From Streptomyces sp. CB02923 (GTDB lineage Bacteria > Actinomycetota > Actinomycetes > Streptomycetales > Streptomycetaceae): a stretch of DNA of 64,000 bases. The position numbers were made by a program, and so were the translations under genes. The notes beneath the pieces are model-generated. The model was given only the letters and a program-made list of their open reading frames with translations, searched no databases and was not told where the DNA came from. Numbering within the stretch: the first letter of the stretch is position 1; each line of letters begins with the position of its first letter. Shown here piece by piece: positions 26,565 through 36,800 of this stretch. Location: assembly GCF_001905005.1 (NCBI RefSeq), contig NZ_LWKZ01000023.1:310001-374000 (forward strand), written 5' to 3'.

Positions 26565-26810
26565 GGGCGGTCCTTGCGTGGAGGTCGGAGCGCCACGCCC
26601 CCGGTGAAGGCTCTGCCGTCGGGCGGCGCTCGAAGGTTCTGCCGCACTCGGAAGTACAGCACGCCGCCGCTGGGCCGCGATGTCTCACTCTGAGACGGTA
26701 CGACGGCAACTGCCGTGCTGCGGACGGGCTTTCGGCCCGCGCCGCGGGAGTGCCGTACCCGGTGGGGCGATTGCATCCGCTCGCGGGGATCGCGGTTCGG
26801 CGCCCGGGGC

Positions 26811-28775
26811 ATGTCTGCAACCATGGATTTCCGGGATGTCCCCGAACGGACGGTCATGCGGGCACGTGAGCGAATGCTGAGCGGCGCCCCGGAGGCATCG
26901 GCAGCGGCGCGCGGACCGGACGGACGCGGCACGGCAGGCCCCTCCGCCTCCGCACCCGGCGTGCCGTACCCACGGACCGGGGACGCGGTCCTCTCCTCCT
27001 GGAGACGCTGCCGCCTGCACGCGGTCGACGCCGACCGGCTGCACGTCCCGCACGTGGAGAAACACATCGACTGGGACAGCCGCCTGCTGTCCGCGGCGGC
27101 ACCGGTCCTCGACCGCGTCGAGCAGCTCCTCGCCGACTGCACGGCGGGCGTGGTCCTCGCGGACGCCGCGGCCCGCGTCCTGACCCGCCGGGGCGGTGAC
27201 ACCGCGGTCGTCCGGCTGATGGACCGGGTGCACCTGGCACCGGGATTCAGCTACGCGGAGGAGGCCGTCGGCACCAACGGGATCGGTACCGCGCTGGCCG
27301 AACGGCGCCTGAGCACCGTCTTCGGCCCCGAGCACTTCGCCGAGCCCCTCCAGCGCGCCGCGTGCGCAGGCATCCCCGTACGCAACCCGCTGACCGGACG
27401 GCAGGAAGGCGTCGTCAACCTGACGTGTCTGCGGCAGGACGCCTCCCCGCTGATGGCCGCGGTGGTACGGCAGGCCGCCGCCGACATCGAGGAGCGGATG
27501 CTGGACCGGTACTCCGGTGACGAGCGCGCCGCCCTGGACGCGTTCCTCGCCGCCGGGCGGCGCACCAGCGGCCCGGTGCTCCTGGTCACGCCCACGCTGC
27601 GGACGGCCAACACCGAGGCGGTCCGCCTCCTGGACCCGCAGGACCTGCGCCAGGCGGGCGCGCTCGCCGCCGACCTGCTGGCAGCACCGGCGGGCAGCCG
27701 CAGACAGCGCGTCGACGTGTCGTTGCGAGTGGCCTCCGGCGCCGAGGTACGGGCCCGCTGCACCCTGGTCGGCCCGCCCGGCCGTCCGATCGGCTGCGTC
27801 GTCGGCATGACGCTGCCCGAGGGCCGGGGGACGTCCGCCGCGGCGGACCGGACGCCCGGCACGCGGACCGGGCAGCAGCAGCTGCCCGCGGCCCCGCTCC
27901 CGGTGCTCCTGCCGGGGCTGGCCGGCGGCTCGCAGTCCTGGCGTTCCGCGAGCCGGGACGTCGCGTCCGCCTGTCGGCAGCGGCTCGCGGCCCGCGTGGT
28001 GGGCGAGGCGGGGGTGGGCAAGCTGGCGCTGGTCCGCGCCGCCCACCACTGGGTACGGCCCGGACACCGGCTGCAGGTCGTGGACCTGTCGGCGGGCCCG
28101 CGCACCCCGCACGTACTGGACCGCACCGAAGACGCACTCCGGGACGAGGACGGCACGGTGGTACTCCAGCACCTGGAACTGGCGGGCCGGGAGCTGATGT
28201 ACCGGCTGGAGGCGCTGCTCACCGGCGCCCGGCGCAACCGCGGCACCGGCCCGTGGGTGGTCGGCCTGTACACGGTCCCCGGGCAGGGGCCGGTCCCGCC
28301 GACCGCCCCGGCGGACGCCGTCTCCCCGGCGCTGGACAGTGCCGTCTTCCCGTGCACGGTGGCGGTGGCACCGCTGCGCTACCGGCCCGAGGACATCCGC
28401 GACCTCGTCCCCGTGCTGCTGGCCCGGCACGGCCGCGGCGGCACCGTGTCCTGCGCGCCCGCGGCGATGCAGGTCCTCACCCGCTTCGACTGGCCGGGAA
28501 ACGTACGGCATCTGAACCAGGTGCTCCAGCAGGCGGCCCGCGGGCGCCGGCAGGCCGACCTGCAACCGCACGATCTCGCGCCGGAGTGCCACAGTTCCTG
28601 CCGCCGCACCCTCACACCCTGGGAAGCCGCCGAACGCGACGCGATCGTCCGGGCGTTGCACGACGCCGCGGGCAACCGCGACACGGCCGCGAGGCAACTG
28701 GGCATCTCCCGGGCCACCATCTACCGCAAGATCCGCCTCTACGGCGTCACCGTGGCGCCCGCGAGAGCCCGGTGA
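26811..28775 (+). CDS. AcoR-like GAF/AAA+/Fis regulator lacking the sigma-54 contact motif
   Basis: From ATG 26811 the product has about 654 residues; the start is uncertain, with ATG 26823 also in frame. A GAF-type sensor region includes EEAVGTNGIGTALAE, a hallmark of acetoin/glycerol-metabolism activators. An AAA+-like domain follows, with Walker A GEAGVGK at 398-404, a Walker B-like DEDGTVVLQHLE, YRPEDIRDL and FDWPGNVRHLNQVL. A Fis-type helix-turn-helix ends the protein (NRDTAARQLGISRATIYRKI). The GAFTGA loop that contacts sigma-54 is missing, as expected where sigma-54 is absent, so it must activate in another way. Its end overlaps the convergent EamA gene by 29 bases. Confidence 0.87.
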   Translation: MSATMDFRDVPERTVMRARERMLSGAPEASAAARGPDGRGTAGPSASAPGVPYPRTGDAVLSSWRRCRLHAVDADRLHVPHVEKHIDWDSRLLSAAAPVLDRVEQLLADCTAGVVLADAAARVLTRRGGDTAVVRLMDRVHLAPGFSYAEEAVGTNGIGTALAERRLSTVFGPEHFAEPLQRAACAGIPVRNPLTGRQEGVVNLTCLRQDASPLMAAVVRQAAADIEERMLDRYSGDERAALDAFLAAGRRTSGPVLLVTPTLRTANTEAVRLLDPQDLRQAGALAADLLAAPAGSRRQRVDVSLRVASGAEVRARCTLVGPPGRPIGCVVGMTLPEGRGTSAAADRTPGTRTGQQQLPAAPLPVLLPGLAGGSQSWRSASRDVASACRQRLAARVVGEAGVGKLALVRAAHHWVRPGHRLQVVDLSAGPRTPHVLDRTEDALRDEDGTVVLQHLELAGRELMYRLEALLTGARRNRGTGPWVVGLYTVPGQGPVPPTAPADAVSPALDSAVFPCTVAVAPLRYRPEDIRDLVPVLLARHGRGGTVSCAPAAMQVLTRFDWPGNVRHLNQVLQQAARGRRQADLQPHDLAPECHSSCRRTLTPWEAAERDAIVRALHDAAGNRDTAARQLGISRATIYRKIRLYGVTVAPARAR

Positions 28776-29757
28776 GGCGGCGCCGGACGCTGTCCCGGTC
28801 CCGTCGCGTCCCCGCCGCCTCCGGCCGTCCGGTGGCGACCGCTCCGGCTGACGCGGCCGCGATACAGCCGATCGCCGCCCACTGCGCCACCGTCAGCCGT
28901 TCCCGCAGGAGCAGCAGACCGGCGAGGCCCGCCAGCACCGGTTCCAGGCTCTGCAGAATTCCCACGACCCGGACCGGCATCCGCCGCAGTGCCGTCAGTT
29001 CCAGGGAGTAGGGCACCACCGACGACAGGACCGCCACACCGAGCGCCACGGCGAGGAGCGGCGGCTGGACCAGCCGGGACCCGCCGCTCTCCAGCAGCCC
29101 GCACGGGACGGTGAGCACGGCCGCCCACGCCACCGCGAGTGCCAGCGGACCGCCCCCGGACAGGCGGGCGCCCACCCGCCTGCTCAGGAGGAGATACGTC
29201 CCCATGGACGCCGCGGACGCGAGGGCGAAGGCCAGTCCGGACAGCGGCAGGGAACCGGCCGGACCCGGAGTCGCGAACAGCAGGACACCGGCGACCGCCA
29301 GGACACCCCACAGGGCGTCACGCCACCGCCGCGCGGAACCGAGCGCGAGCGCGAGCGGGCCCATCAGCTGAAGGGTCACGGCAACTCCCAGCGGCAGGCG
29401 GGCCATCGCCGGATAGACCAGGTTCATACCGGCGATCGACGTACCGAAGGCGAGAACCAGCAGGCGGTCCCCGCGCGTCGCGGGCAGCCGGGGCCGCCAC
29501 CACACCAGGAGGACCGCCGAGGCCAGGGACAGCCGCAGCGCGACCACGCCCCACGGCCCGCCCGCTTCGCCGATCAGCCCTTTGCCGAGAGCCTGGCCGA
29601 ACTGCACGCTGACGACGCTGCCCAGGACGAGCACCGGCGCGGGGAGAACCGGCCGGAGCCGCCGCGGCGCCGGTGCCGACGGCCGGCCGGATCCCCTCCC
29701 GGCCGACGGCGGCACCCGCGCGTCATCCGTACCGGCGCTGCTTCGCCTCATCACCAT
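28747..29757 (-). CDS. EamA (DMT superfamily) transporter
   Basis: This 336-residue protein has a polar Arg/Pro-rich N-terminus of about 35 residues followed by ten predicted helices arranged as two EamA repeats. Typical words are GKGLIGEAGGPWGVVALRL and, in the second repeat, SLEPVLAGLAGLLLLRERL. The group includes RhtA/YdcZ-like exporters of amino acids and metabolites. It is divergent from the LysR gene 72 bases away, the standard arrangement for a regulator and the exporter it controls. Being next to the assembly line, it might export its product or precursor; that is inference. ATG 29751 is an alternative start. Confidence 0.88.
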   Translation of the reverse strand: MVMRRSSAGTDDARVPPSAGRGSGRPSAPAPRRLRPVLPAPVLVLGSVVSVQFGQALGKGLIGEAGGPWGVVALRLSLASAVLLVWWRPRLPATRGDRLLVLAFGTSIAGMNLVYPAMARLPLGVAVTLQLMGPLALALGSARRWRDALWGVLAVAGVLLFATPGPAGSLPLSGLAFALASAASMGTYLLLSRRVGARLSGGGPLALAVAWAAVLTVPCGLLESGGSRLVQPPLLAVALGVAVLSSVVPYSLELTALRRMPVRVVGILQSLEPVLAGLAGLLLLRERLTVAQWAAIGCIAAASAGAVATGRPEAAGTRRDRDSVRRRLTGLSRAPR

Positions 29758-29829
29758 GCGGCCAGCCTGCGCCCGGTGATCGTGCGGGTCCATCGCGGAT
29801 TTCCGTACGGCATCGTGTTGAATCACCGC

Positions 29830-30738
29830 ATGATCGATCTGCGGCTGCTCCAGACCCTGCGTGTCCTGCACGCCCAGGCCACGGTGACGGCCACGGCACG
29901 CGCCCTGAACCTGTCGCCGTCCGCGGTCTCCCAGCAACTGCGCCAGCTCTCCCGGCAGGTGGGCGCCGACCTCCTGGTGCGCGACGGCCGCCGCCTGCGC
30001 CTCACCGAGGCCGGCCGCGTCCTGCTCAGCCACGCCGACGCGCTGACCGCACAGTGGGAACGGGTACGGGCGGACCTCAGCCGGCACGACTCCAGCCCGT
30101 ACCGCACCCTGCGCGTCGGCGGCTTCGCCACCAGCATGGGCCCGCTCCTGGCGCCCGCCGCGCAGGCACTGCTGCGCGAACCCCGGCCGGTCGGAGCGCT
30201 GCTCACCGAGACCGACACGGACGAGTGCTTCCGCCAGCTGCTCGCCGGGGAGCTGGACATCGCCGTACTGACCCCGGTGCCCGGCAGCCCGCCCCAGGAC
30301 GACGAACGGTTCGACCAGCAGCCGCTGCTCGACGAGTTCCAGGACCTCGCGGTGCCGTCCGGGCACCCCCTCGCCGTCCGGGACCACGTCGAACTGGCCG
30401 ACGCCGCGACGGAGGACTGGATCTCCGCCCACCACGACCAGAACCGGCTGGCCCGCGCGGTGTGCACGGCGGCGGGCTTCGCACCCCGGATGACCCACCA
30501 CGCCGAGGAATGGCACGCCGTCCTCGCCATGGTGGCCCACGGCCTCGGCGTCTGCCTCGTACCGCGCCTCGTCTCCTGCGCCGCGCACGCGGGGGTGGTG
30601 CGGGTGCCGGTGCTCGGCGAGCCCCGGCCGCTGCGCCGCGTGCTGACCTGCGTACGGCGCGGCAGCCACCGGCAGGCGGGCATCGCCCGCGGGCTGGCGG
30701 CGCTGCGCGCCCGCGCCGCCCGGGTCCTGAATGACTGA
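29830..30738 (+). CDS. LysR-family transcriptional regulator
   Basis: I choose ATG 29830 because the protein then begins MIDLRLLQTLRVLHAQATVT, the standard LysR opening; upstream in-frame starts add residues without homology. The helix-turn-helix is at about 15-60 (TATARALNLSPSAVSQQL). The rest is a periplasmic-binding-like effector domain of about 215 residues (302 in total). No ribosome site is seen, so the transcript may be leaderless. It is divergent from the EamA exporter and 123 bases upstream of the first megasynthase gene, so it could regulate either. Confidence 0.9.
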   Translation: MIDLRLLQTLRVLHAQATVTATARALNLSPSAVSQQLRQLSRQVGADLLVRDGRRLRLTEAGRVLLSHADALTAQWERVRADLSRHDSSPYRTLRVGGFATSMGPLLAPAAQALLREPRPVGALLTETDTDECFRQLLAGELDIAVLTPVPGSPPQDDERFDQQPLLDEFQDLAVPSGHPLAVRDHVELADAATEDWISAHHDQNRLARAVCTAAGFAPRMTHHAEEWHAVLAMVAHGLGVCLVPRLVSCAAHAGVVRVPVLGEPRPLRRVLTCVRRGSHRQAGIARGLAALRARAARVLND

Positions 30739-30861
30739 CCCGGGCACCTCAATATCGCCCGGCGCACTGCACAGTTGGACGCTCCTTTCGCCGCACGGAG
30801 CTGGTTAACATGACCGGCATGTCGTGCTGAGCGGACGCTGAGCGGAGCGGGGGCCGCGCAC

Positions 30862-33800
30862 ATGGGAAAGCCCGAATTAGCTGACATATGGCCGCTGACA
30901 GCCATGCAGAAAGGCATGTTCTTTCATGCCGGCTACGATCCGCAGGCCACCGACATCTATCGCAGCCAGACCGCACTGGATTTCACGGGACCGGTCGATC
31001 CGGGCCTTCTGCGGTCCACTCTCCAACAGCTGACGCGCAGGCACGCGCCGTTACGGGCGGGCTTTCGCACCCTGAAATCCGGGGAAACCGTACAGTGCGT
31101 CCTGCGCGAGGTGGACATTCCCTGGACGGAAACCGACCTGGGCGAGGCGGACGCATCCCGGGTACGCCAGGTGGCGGACCGGGAATGGCTGCGCCGTTTC
31201 GACCTCGCCACACCACCGCTGATACGGGTGACGGTGATACGGCACGGCGCCGGGCGGCACCGCATTCTCCTGGGGCTGCACCACATTCTCTGTGACGGCT
31301 GGTCCCTCGCGATCCTGCTGCACGAATGGGCCACGCTGTACGAGCACGCGGGGGACGGGACCTGCCTGCCGCCCGTGACGCCTTACGTCACGTACATGTC
31401 CTGGCTGGCCGCCCAGGACCGGGACGCCGCCCTCGCGGCCTGGCGGCAGGTGCTCCCGGGCGCCCGGCCCACCCTGGTGGCGGCGGGCCGGGGGACCGGA
31501 GCACCGGCGGATCCCGTCGAGATTCCGGTCGGCGCGGGCGCGGCCCTGTACGCCGCGCTGGACCGCCGGGCACGCGCCCTCGGCGTGACGGTGAGCACCC
31601 TGGTCCGCGCCGCGTGGGGCATCCTGCTCGGCAGGCTGACCGGACGTGACGACGTGGTGTTCGGCACGACGACGTCCGGCCGCCCGCCGGACGTGCCGGA
31701 CGTCGAGAACATGGTCGGAATGTTCATCAACACGCTCCCCGTACGGGTGCGTTGGGAAGCACGGGAGTCGCTGGACGGCTTCCTGCACCGGCTCGTCGGG
31801 GAGCAGGGCGCGCTCCTCGCCCACGAGCACGTCGGCCTGGGGGAGCTGCACCAGCTCACCGGCGTCCGGGAGCTGTTCGACACGCTGGTGGTCTGCCAGA
31901 ACCTGCCCCTGGGCCTGCCCGCCCGCGACCTCGGCGGCGGGGTCCGGCTCGACGGGGTCACCGGCCGGGCCGCGGCCCACTACCCTCTTGTGCTCAACGC
32001 GCTGTCCGGCGGGTTCCTGCTGACCTACCGGCCGGACCTGTTCGACCGGGACACGGCCGAGACCCTGGCGGCCCGCCTCGCGCGGGTGCTGGAGCAGCTC
32101 GCGGGGGACGCGCCCGTCCGGCCGTCGGAGATCGACGCCCTGCTGGACGGCGAACGGGAGCGGCTCACGGCCGGGGTGAACGTGGGGCCGCCCGGCACCG
32201 CGGAGGAGACGGTGACCGGCGCGTTCGCACGGGTCGTGGAGCGCTGCCGGGACCGGGCGGCGGTCGTGCACGGGGACACCTGCCTGACGTACGGGGAACT
32301 GTCCGACCGCGCCGACGCCGTCGCCCGGTTCCTGCGGTCCCGCGGCGTGTCGGACGGGGACCGGGTGGTGGTGCGGCTGCCCAGGTCCCCGGAACTGCCC
32401 GCCGTGCTGCTCGGCGTCGTCAAGGCGGGGGCGGCCTACGTGCCCGTCGACCCGGGCGGCCCGGCGAAGCGCACCGGCCTGATGACCGGGAACGCCGCAC
32501 CGGCCTTCGACATCACGGAGGACGTCGTGCGGGAGGCCCTCTCCTTCCCGGGCGCGGGACCCGTGCCCGCCGCGGTGACGGCGGACTCGGCGTTCTCCGT
32601 GATGTACACGTCCGGGTCCACCGGGGTGCCGAAGGGCGTGACGGCGACCCACGGAAGCGTCGCGGCGCTGGCGGCGGACCCCTGCTGGGGCGGCTGCGCC
32701 ACCGGCCGGATGCTCTTCCACGCCCCGCACACCTTCGACGCCTCCTTCCTGGAGGTCTGGGTGCCGCTGCTGAACGGCGGCTGCGTCGTCGTGGCCCCCG
32801 AGGGCATCGCCGACCCCGACCTCCTGACGGCCCTGGCCGCCGGTGCCGGGCTGACGTCCGTCCACCTGACGGCCGGTCTCTTCCAGGCGCTGGCGCAGGA
32901 GAGCCCCGCGTGCCTGGCCGGTCTGCGGCACGTGCTGACCGGCGGCGACGTGGTGCCCGCCGAAGCCGTGGCGCGTGTCGCCCGCGCCTGCCCGGACCTG
33001 GAGATCCGCCATCTGTACGGGCCGACGGAGACCACCCTGTGCGCGACCGTGCACACCCTGCGGCCGGGCGCCCGGGTGCCGGACACGCTGCCGCTGGGCG
33101 GCCCGCGCTCCGGCGTCCGCCTGTACGTGCTGGACGGGATGCTGCGGCCGGCGCCGACCGGCGTCCCCGGAGAGCTGTACATTTCCGGCCCCGGCGTCGC
33201 GCGGGGCTATCTGAACCGGCCCGCGCCCACCGCCGAACGGTTCGTCGCCTGCCCCTACGGCGGACGGATGTACCGTACGGGCGACCTCGTCCGCTGGGGC
33301 CGGGACGGACGCCTGGAGTTCCTCGGCCGCACCGATCACCAGGTCAAGATCCGCGGCTACCGCGTCGAACCGGACGAGACGGCCGCCGTCCTGGCCCGCT
33401 GCCCGGAGGTCGCCCAGGCGGCGGTGACCGTACGGGAGGACACCCCCGGGCACAAGCGGCTGGTCGCCCACGTCGTGCCCGTGCACCCGGGGGCGCCGGT
33501 CGCGGCCGCCGTGCAGCGGTTCGCGGCCGACCGCCTGCCGGAGTACCTGCGGCCGTCGGCGACCGTCGTCATGGAACGGTTCCCGCTGACCCCGAACGGC
33601 AAGGTGGACCGGTCCGCGCTGCCCGCCCCCGACCCGGCCTCGGCAGCCACCGGCGGCCCCGCGCCCACGCTCCAGGAGGAGATCCTCTGCTCCCTGTTCG
33701 CGCAGATCCTGGAAGCACCCCGGGTCCGTGCCGACGACAGCTTCGTCCGGCTCGGCGGTGACTCGCTGCTGGCGACCCGTCTGGTGAGCCGGATCCGTAC

Positions 33801-36800
33801 GGTGCTGGGCGTCGAAGTCTCCAACCGGATGCTGTTCGAGTGCCCGACCCCGGCCCTGCTGGCCCGGCGGCTGGACCGGCTCGGCGCGGCCCGGCCCGCG
33901 GTGGCCAGGGCCGCGCGGCCCGCGCCGCTGCCGATGTCCTCCGCACAGCAGCGGATGTGGTTCCTCGACCGGCTGGAGGGCCCGGACAGCGTCAACAACA
34001 TCACGCTGTGCCTGCGGCTCGGCGGAGCGCTGGACACCGCCGCGCTGGAGGCCGCCTGGCGGGACACGGTCATGCGGCACGAGACGCTGCGCACGGTCTA
34101 CGGGGAGGCCGGCGGCACCCCGTACCAGGAGGTCCTGGCCGAGGTCGCCGTACGGATGGCGACGGCGGACGTCTCCGAGGACGGGCTTCAGGACGCGCTC
34201 GCCGCCGAGGCGGGCCGGACGTTCGACCTGGAGGCCGCGCCGCCGTGGCGCGTCACCCTGTTCGCGACCGGGCCCGGCGAGCACGTACTGCTCGTGGTGC
34301 TGCACCACATCGCCGCCGACGGCTGGTCGCTGGGCGTCCTGACCCGGGACCTGTCCGCCGCGTACACGGCGCGCACCGAAGGACACGCGCCGGACTGGGC
34401 GCCCCTGCCCGTGCAGTACGCGGACTTCACGCTGTGGCAGCGGGAGCTGCTGAAGGACGAGGAGAACCCGGAGAGCCTGTTCGGCAGCCAACTGGCCTAC
34501 TGGACCGCGGCCCTCACGGACCTGCCCCACGCACTGGACCTGCCCGCCGACCGGCCGCGCCCGGCCGTCGCGACCCACCGGGGCCGGACGCTGGCGGCCC
34601 GCACGACGGCCCGGACGCACCGGCTGCTGCTGGAGACCGCCCGGGACTGCGGCGCGACGCTGTCGATGGTGACGCAGGCGGCCACGGCGGCGCTGTTCTC
34701 CCGGCTCGGCGCGGGCGACGACATCCCGTTCGGCGCGCCGGTCGCGGGCCGGGTCGACGAGGCCCTCGACGGCCTGGTGGGCTGCTTCCTCAACACGCTG
34801 GTGCTCCGCACGGACGTCGGCGGCAACCCCGCGTTCGCCGAACTGGTCGGCCGGGTACGCGAAGCCGACCTGGCCGCCTACACCCATCAGGACCTGCCCT
34901 TCGACCGCCTGGTGGAGAGGCTGAACCCGGGCCGCTCGCTGTCCCGGCAGTCGCTGTTCCAGCTCGGCTTCGCCTTCCAGAACGCCCCCGGCGCCGCGTC
35001 CGCCTTCGCCGGGCTGACCGCGGCGCCCGAGCCGTTCACGGCCGCGTCGACGCGGTTCGACCTGTCGGTCCTGATGCACGAGCTGCACGACGCGGACGGC
35101 GCTCCGGCGGGCCTCGCCTGCCATCTGGAATACGCCACCGACCTGTTCGACGAGGACACCGTACGGACCGTCGCCGACCGCCTGGTGCGGGTGCTGGAGC
35201 AGGCCGCGGACGATCCGCGGGTACGGATCGGCGACCTCGGCGTACTGGACGAGGCCGAACGGCTCCTCGCGGTGGAGACCTGGAACGACACCGCGCTGCC
35301 GGTCCCGGAGGGCACCCTGGCGGACCTCGTCGGGGCGCAGGCCGCCCGGACCCCGGACGCGGTGGCGGTGCGCTGCGGCCCCGAAGCCGTCCCGTACGCC
35401 GAACTGGACGCGCGGTCCAGCCGGTTGGCGCGGCATCTGGCCCGTTGCGGAGTGCGGCGGGAGACCCGGGTCGGGCTGTGCCTGCCGCGCGGGGTGGACA
35501 TGATCACTGGCTTGCTGGCCGTGTGGAAGGCCGGAGGCGCGTGCGTGCCACTGGACCCGGAGCACCCCGCGGACCGGCTCGCCCACCTGGTCGCCGACAG
35601 TGGCGCGACCGTCGTCCTCGGTACGGCTGCCACGCTGACCGGTCTGCCGCCGGGACCGGCGCTCGTGGTGGCGTTGGACGAAGCGGCCATCGCGGCCGAG
35701 TCCGCGGCGCCGCTGGAAACCCGGGTCTCGCGCGGCCAGTTGGCGTACGTGAGTTACCCGCCGGAGGCGGTCGGCGGGCGGCCGGGAGTGGCGCTCACGC
35801 ACGACGGTGTGGTGAATCTCGCCGTAGCGCTGCGGCCGGTCCTGGGCGCGGGCGTGACCGGGCTGCACCTCGCGCCGTCCGGATCCGGTACGGCGCTGTT
35901 GGAGACGGCGGCCACCCTGGGCACAGGCGGCTCCCTGGTGATCGCCACCGACCGGGAGCGGAACGCCACGGAAGCGCTCGCCGCACTGGTCACGTCCAGC
36001 GGCGTGCGCACGGCGTTCCTGGCGCCGTCCCTGCTGGAGAAGCTGGACCCGGCGGCCCTGCCGAGGATACGGGACCTGGTGGTGGGCGGTGAGCCGCTCA
36101 CCGCCGGCCCGGCGAGCCGGTGGGCGGGGCGGGCGCGGCTGTGGAACACCCACGGCACCACCGAATGCACCATGATCAGCACCGTCGCGCGGGTGGCCCC
36201 GGACACCGGCCCGCGGGACCGGCCGCCCCCGGTCGGCCGCCCGGTCGGCAACGTCCGCGTGTTCGTGCTCGACCGCTTCCTGCGACCGGTCCCGGCAGGC
36301 GTGACCGGCGAGCTGTACGCCACCGGGCCCGGCCTGGCCCGCGGCTACCCGGACCGGCCCGGCGCGACCGCCGTACGGTTCGTGGCCTGCCCGTACGGCG
36401 GCCGGATGTACCGCACCGGCGACCTCGTGCGCCGGACCGCCGACGGCGAGCTGGAACTCCTCGGCCGGGCCGCGGACGCACCCCTCGGAACACCGCCCCC
36501 GGCCCCGCGGGCGACGGCCGGCCGGACCGCGCCGCCCGCTCCCGACCGCGGCCCGCGCACCGCGACCGAACGCGCCGTCCACCGCATCTGGAGCGAGGTG
36601 CTGGGACGCCCGCGATTCGGCATGCGGGAGAAGTTCTTCGACACCGGCGGTACCTCGCTGAAACTGCTCGCCGTACGCAACGAACTCGCCCGGTTCTGCG
36701 GCGCCGACCTGCCGGTCGCGCTGTTCTTCGAGCACTCGACCATCGAGGCGATGGCGGAGACCGTCGACCGGCGACGGCTGGTCCCCGTCGACGACGACCA

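Noticed and set aside
30740..30762. Terminator after the LysR gene (CCGGGC/GCCCGG)
   Set aside because: A 6-bp stem with an 11-base loop is too weak in such GC-rich DNA to call.
35290..36480. Second A domain of the NRPS as an active adenylation domain
   Set aside because: Core ATP-binding, hinge and lysine motifs are absent or replaced.
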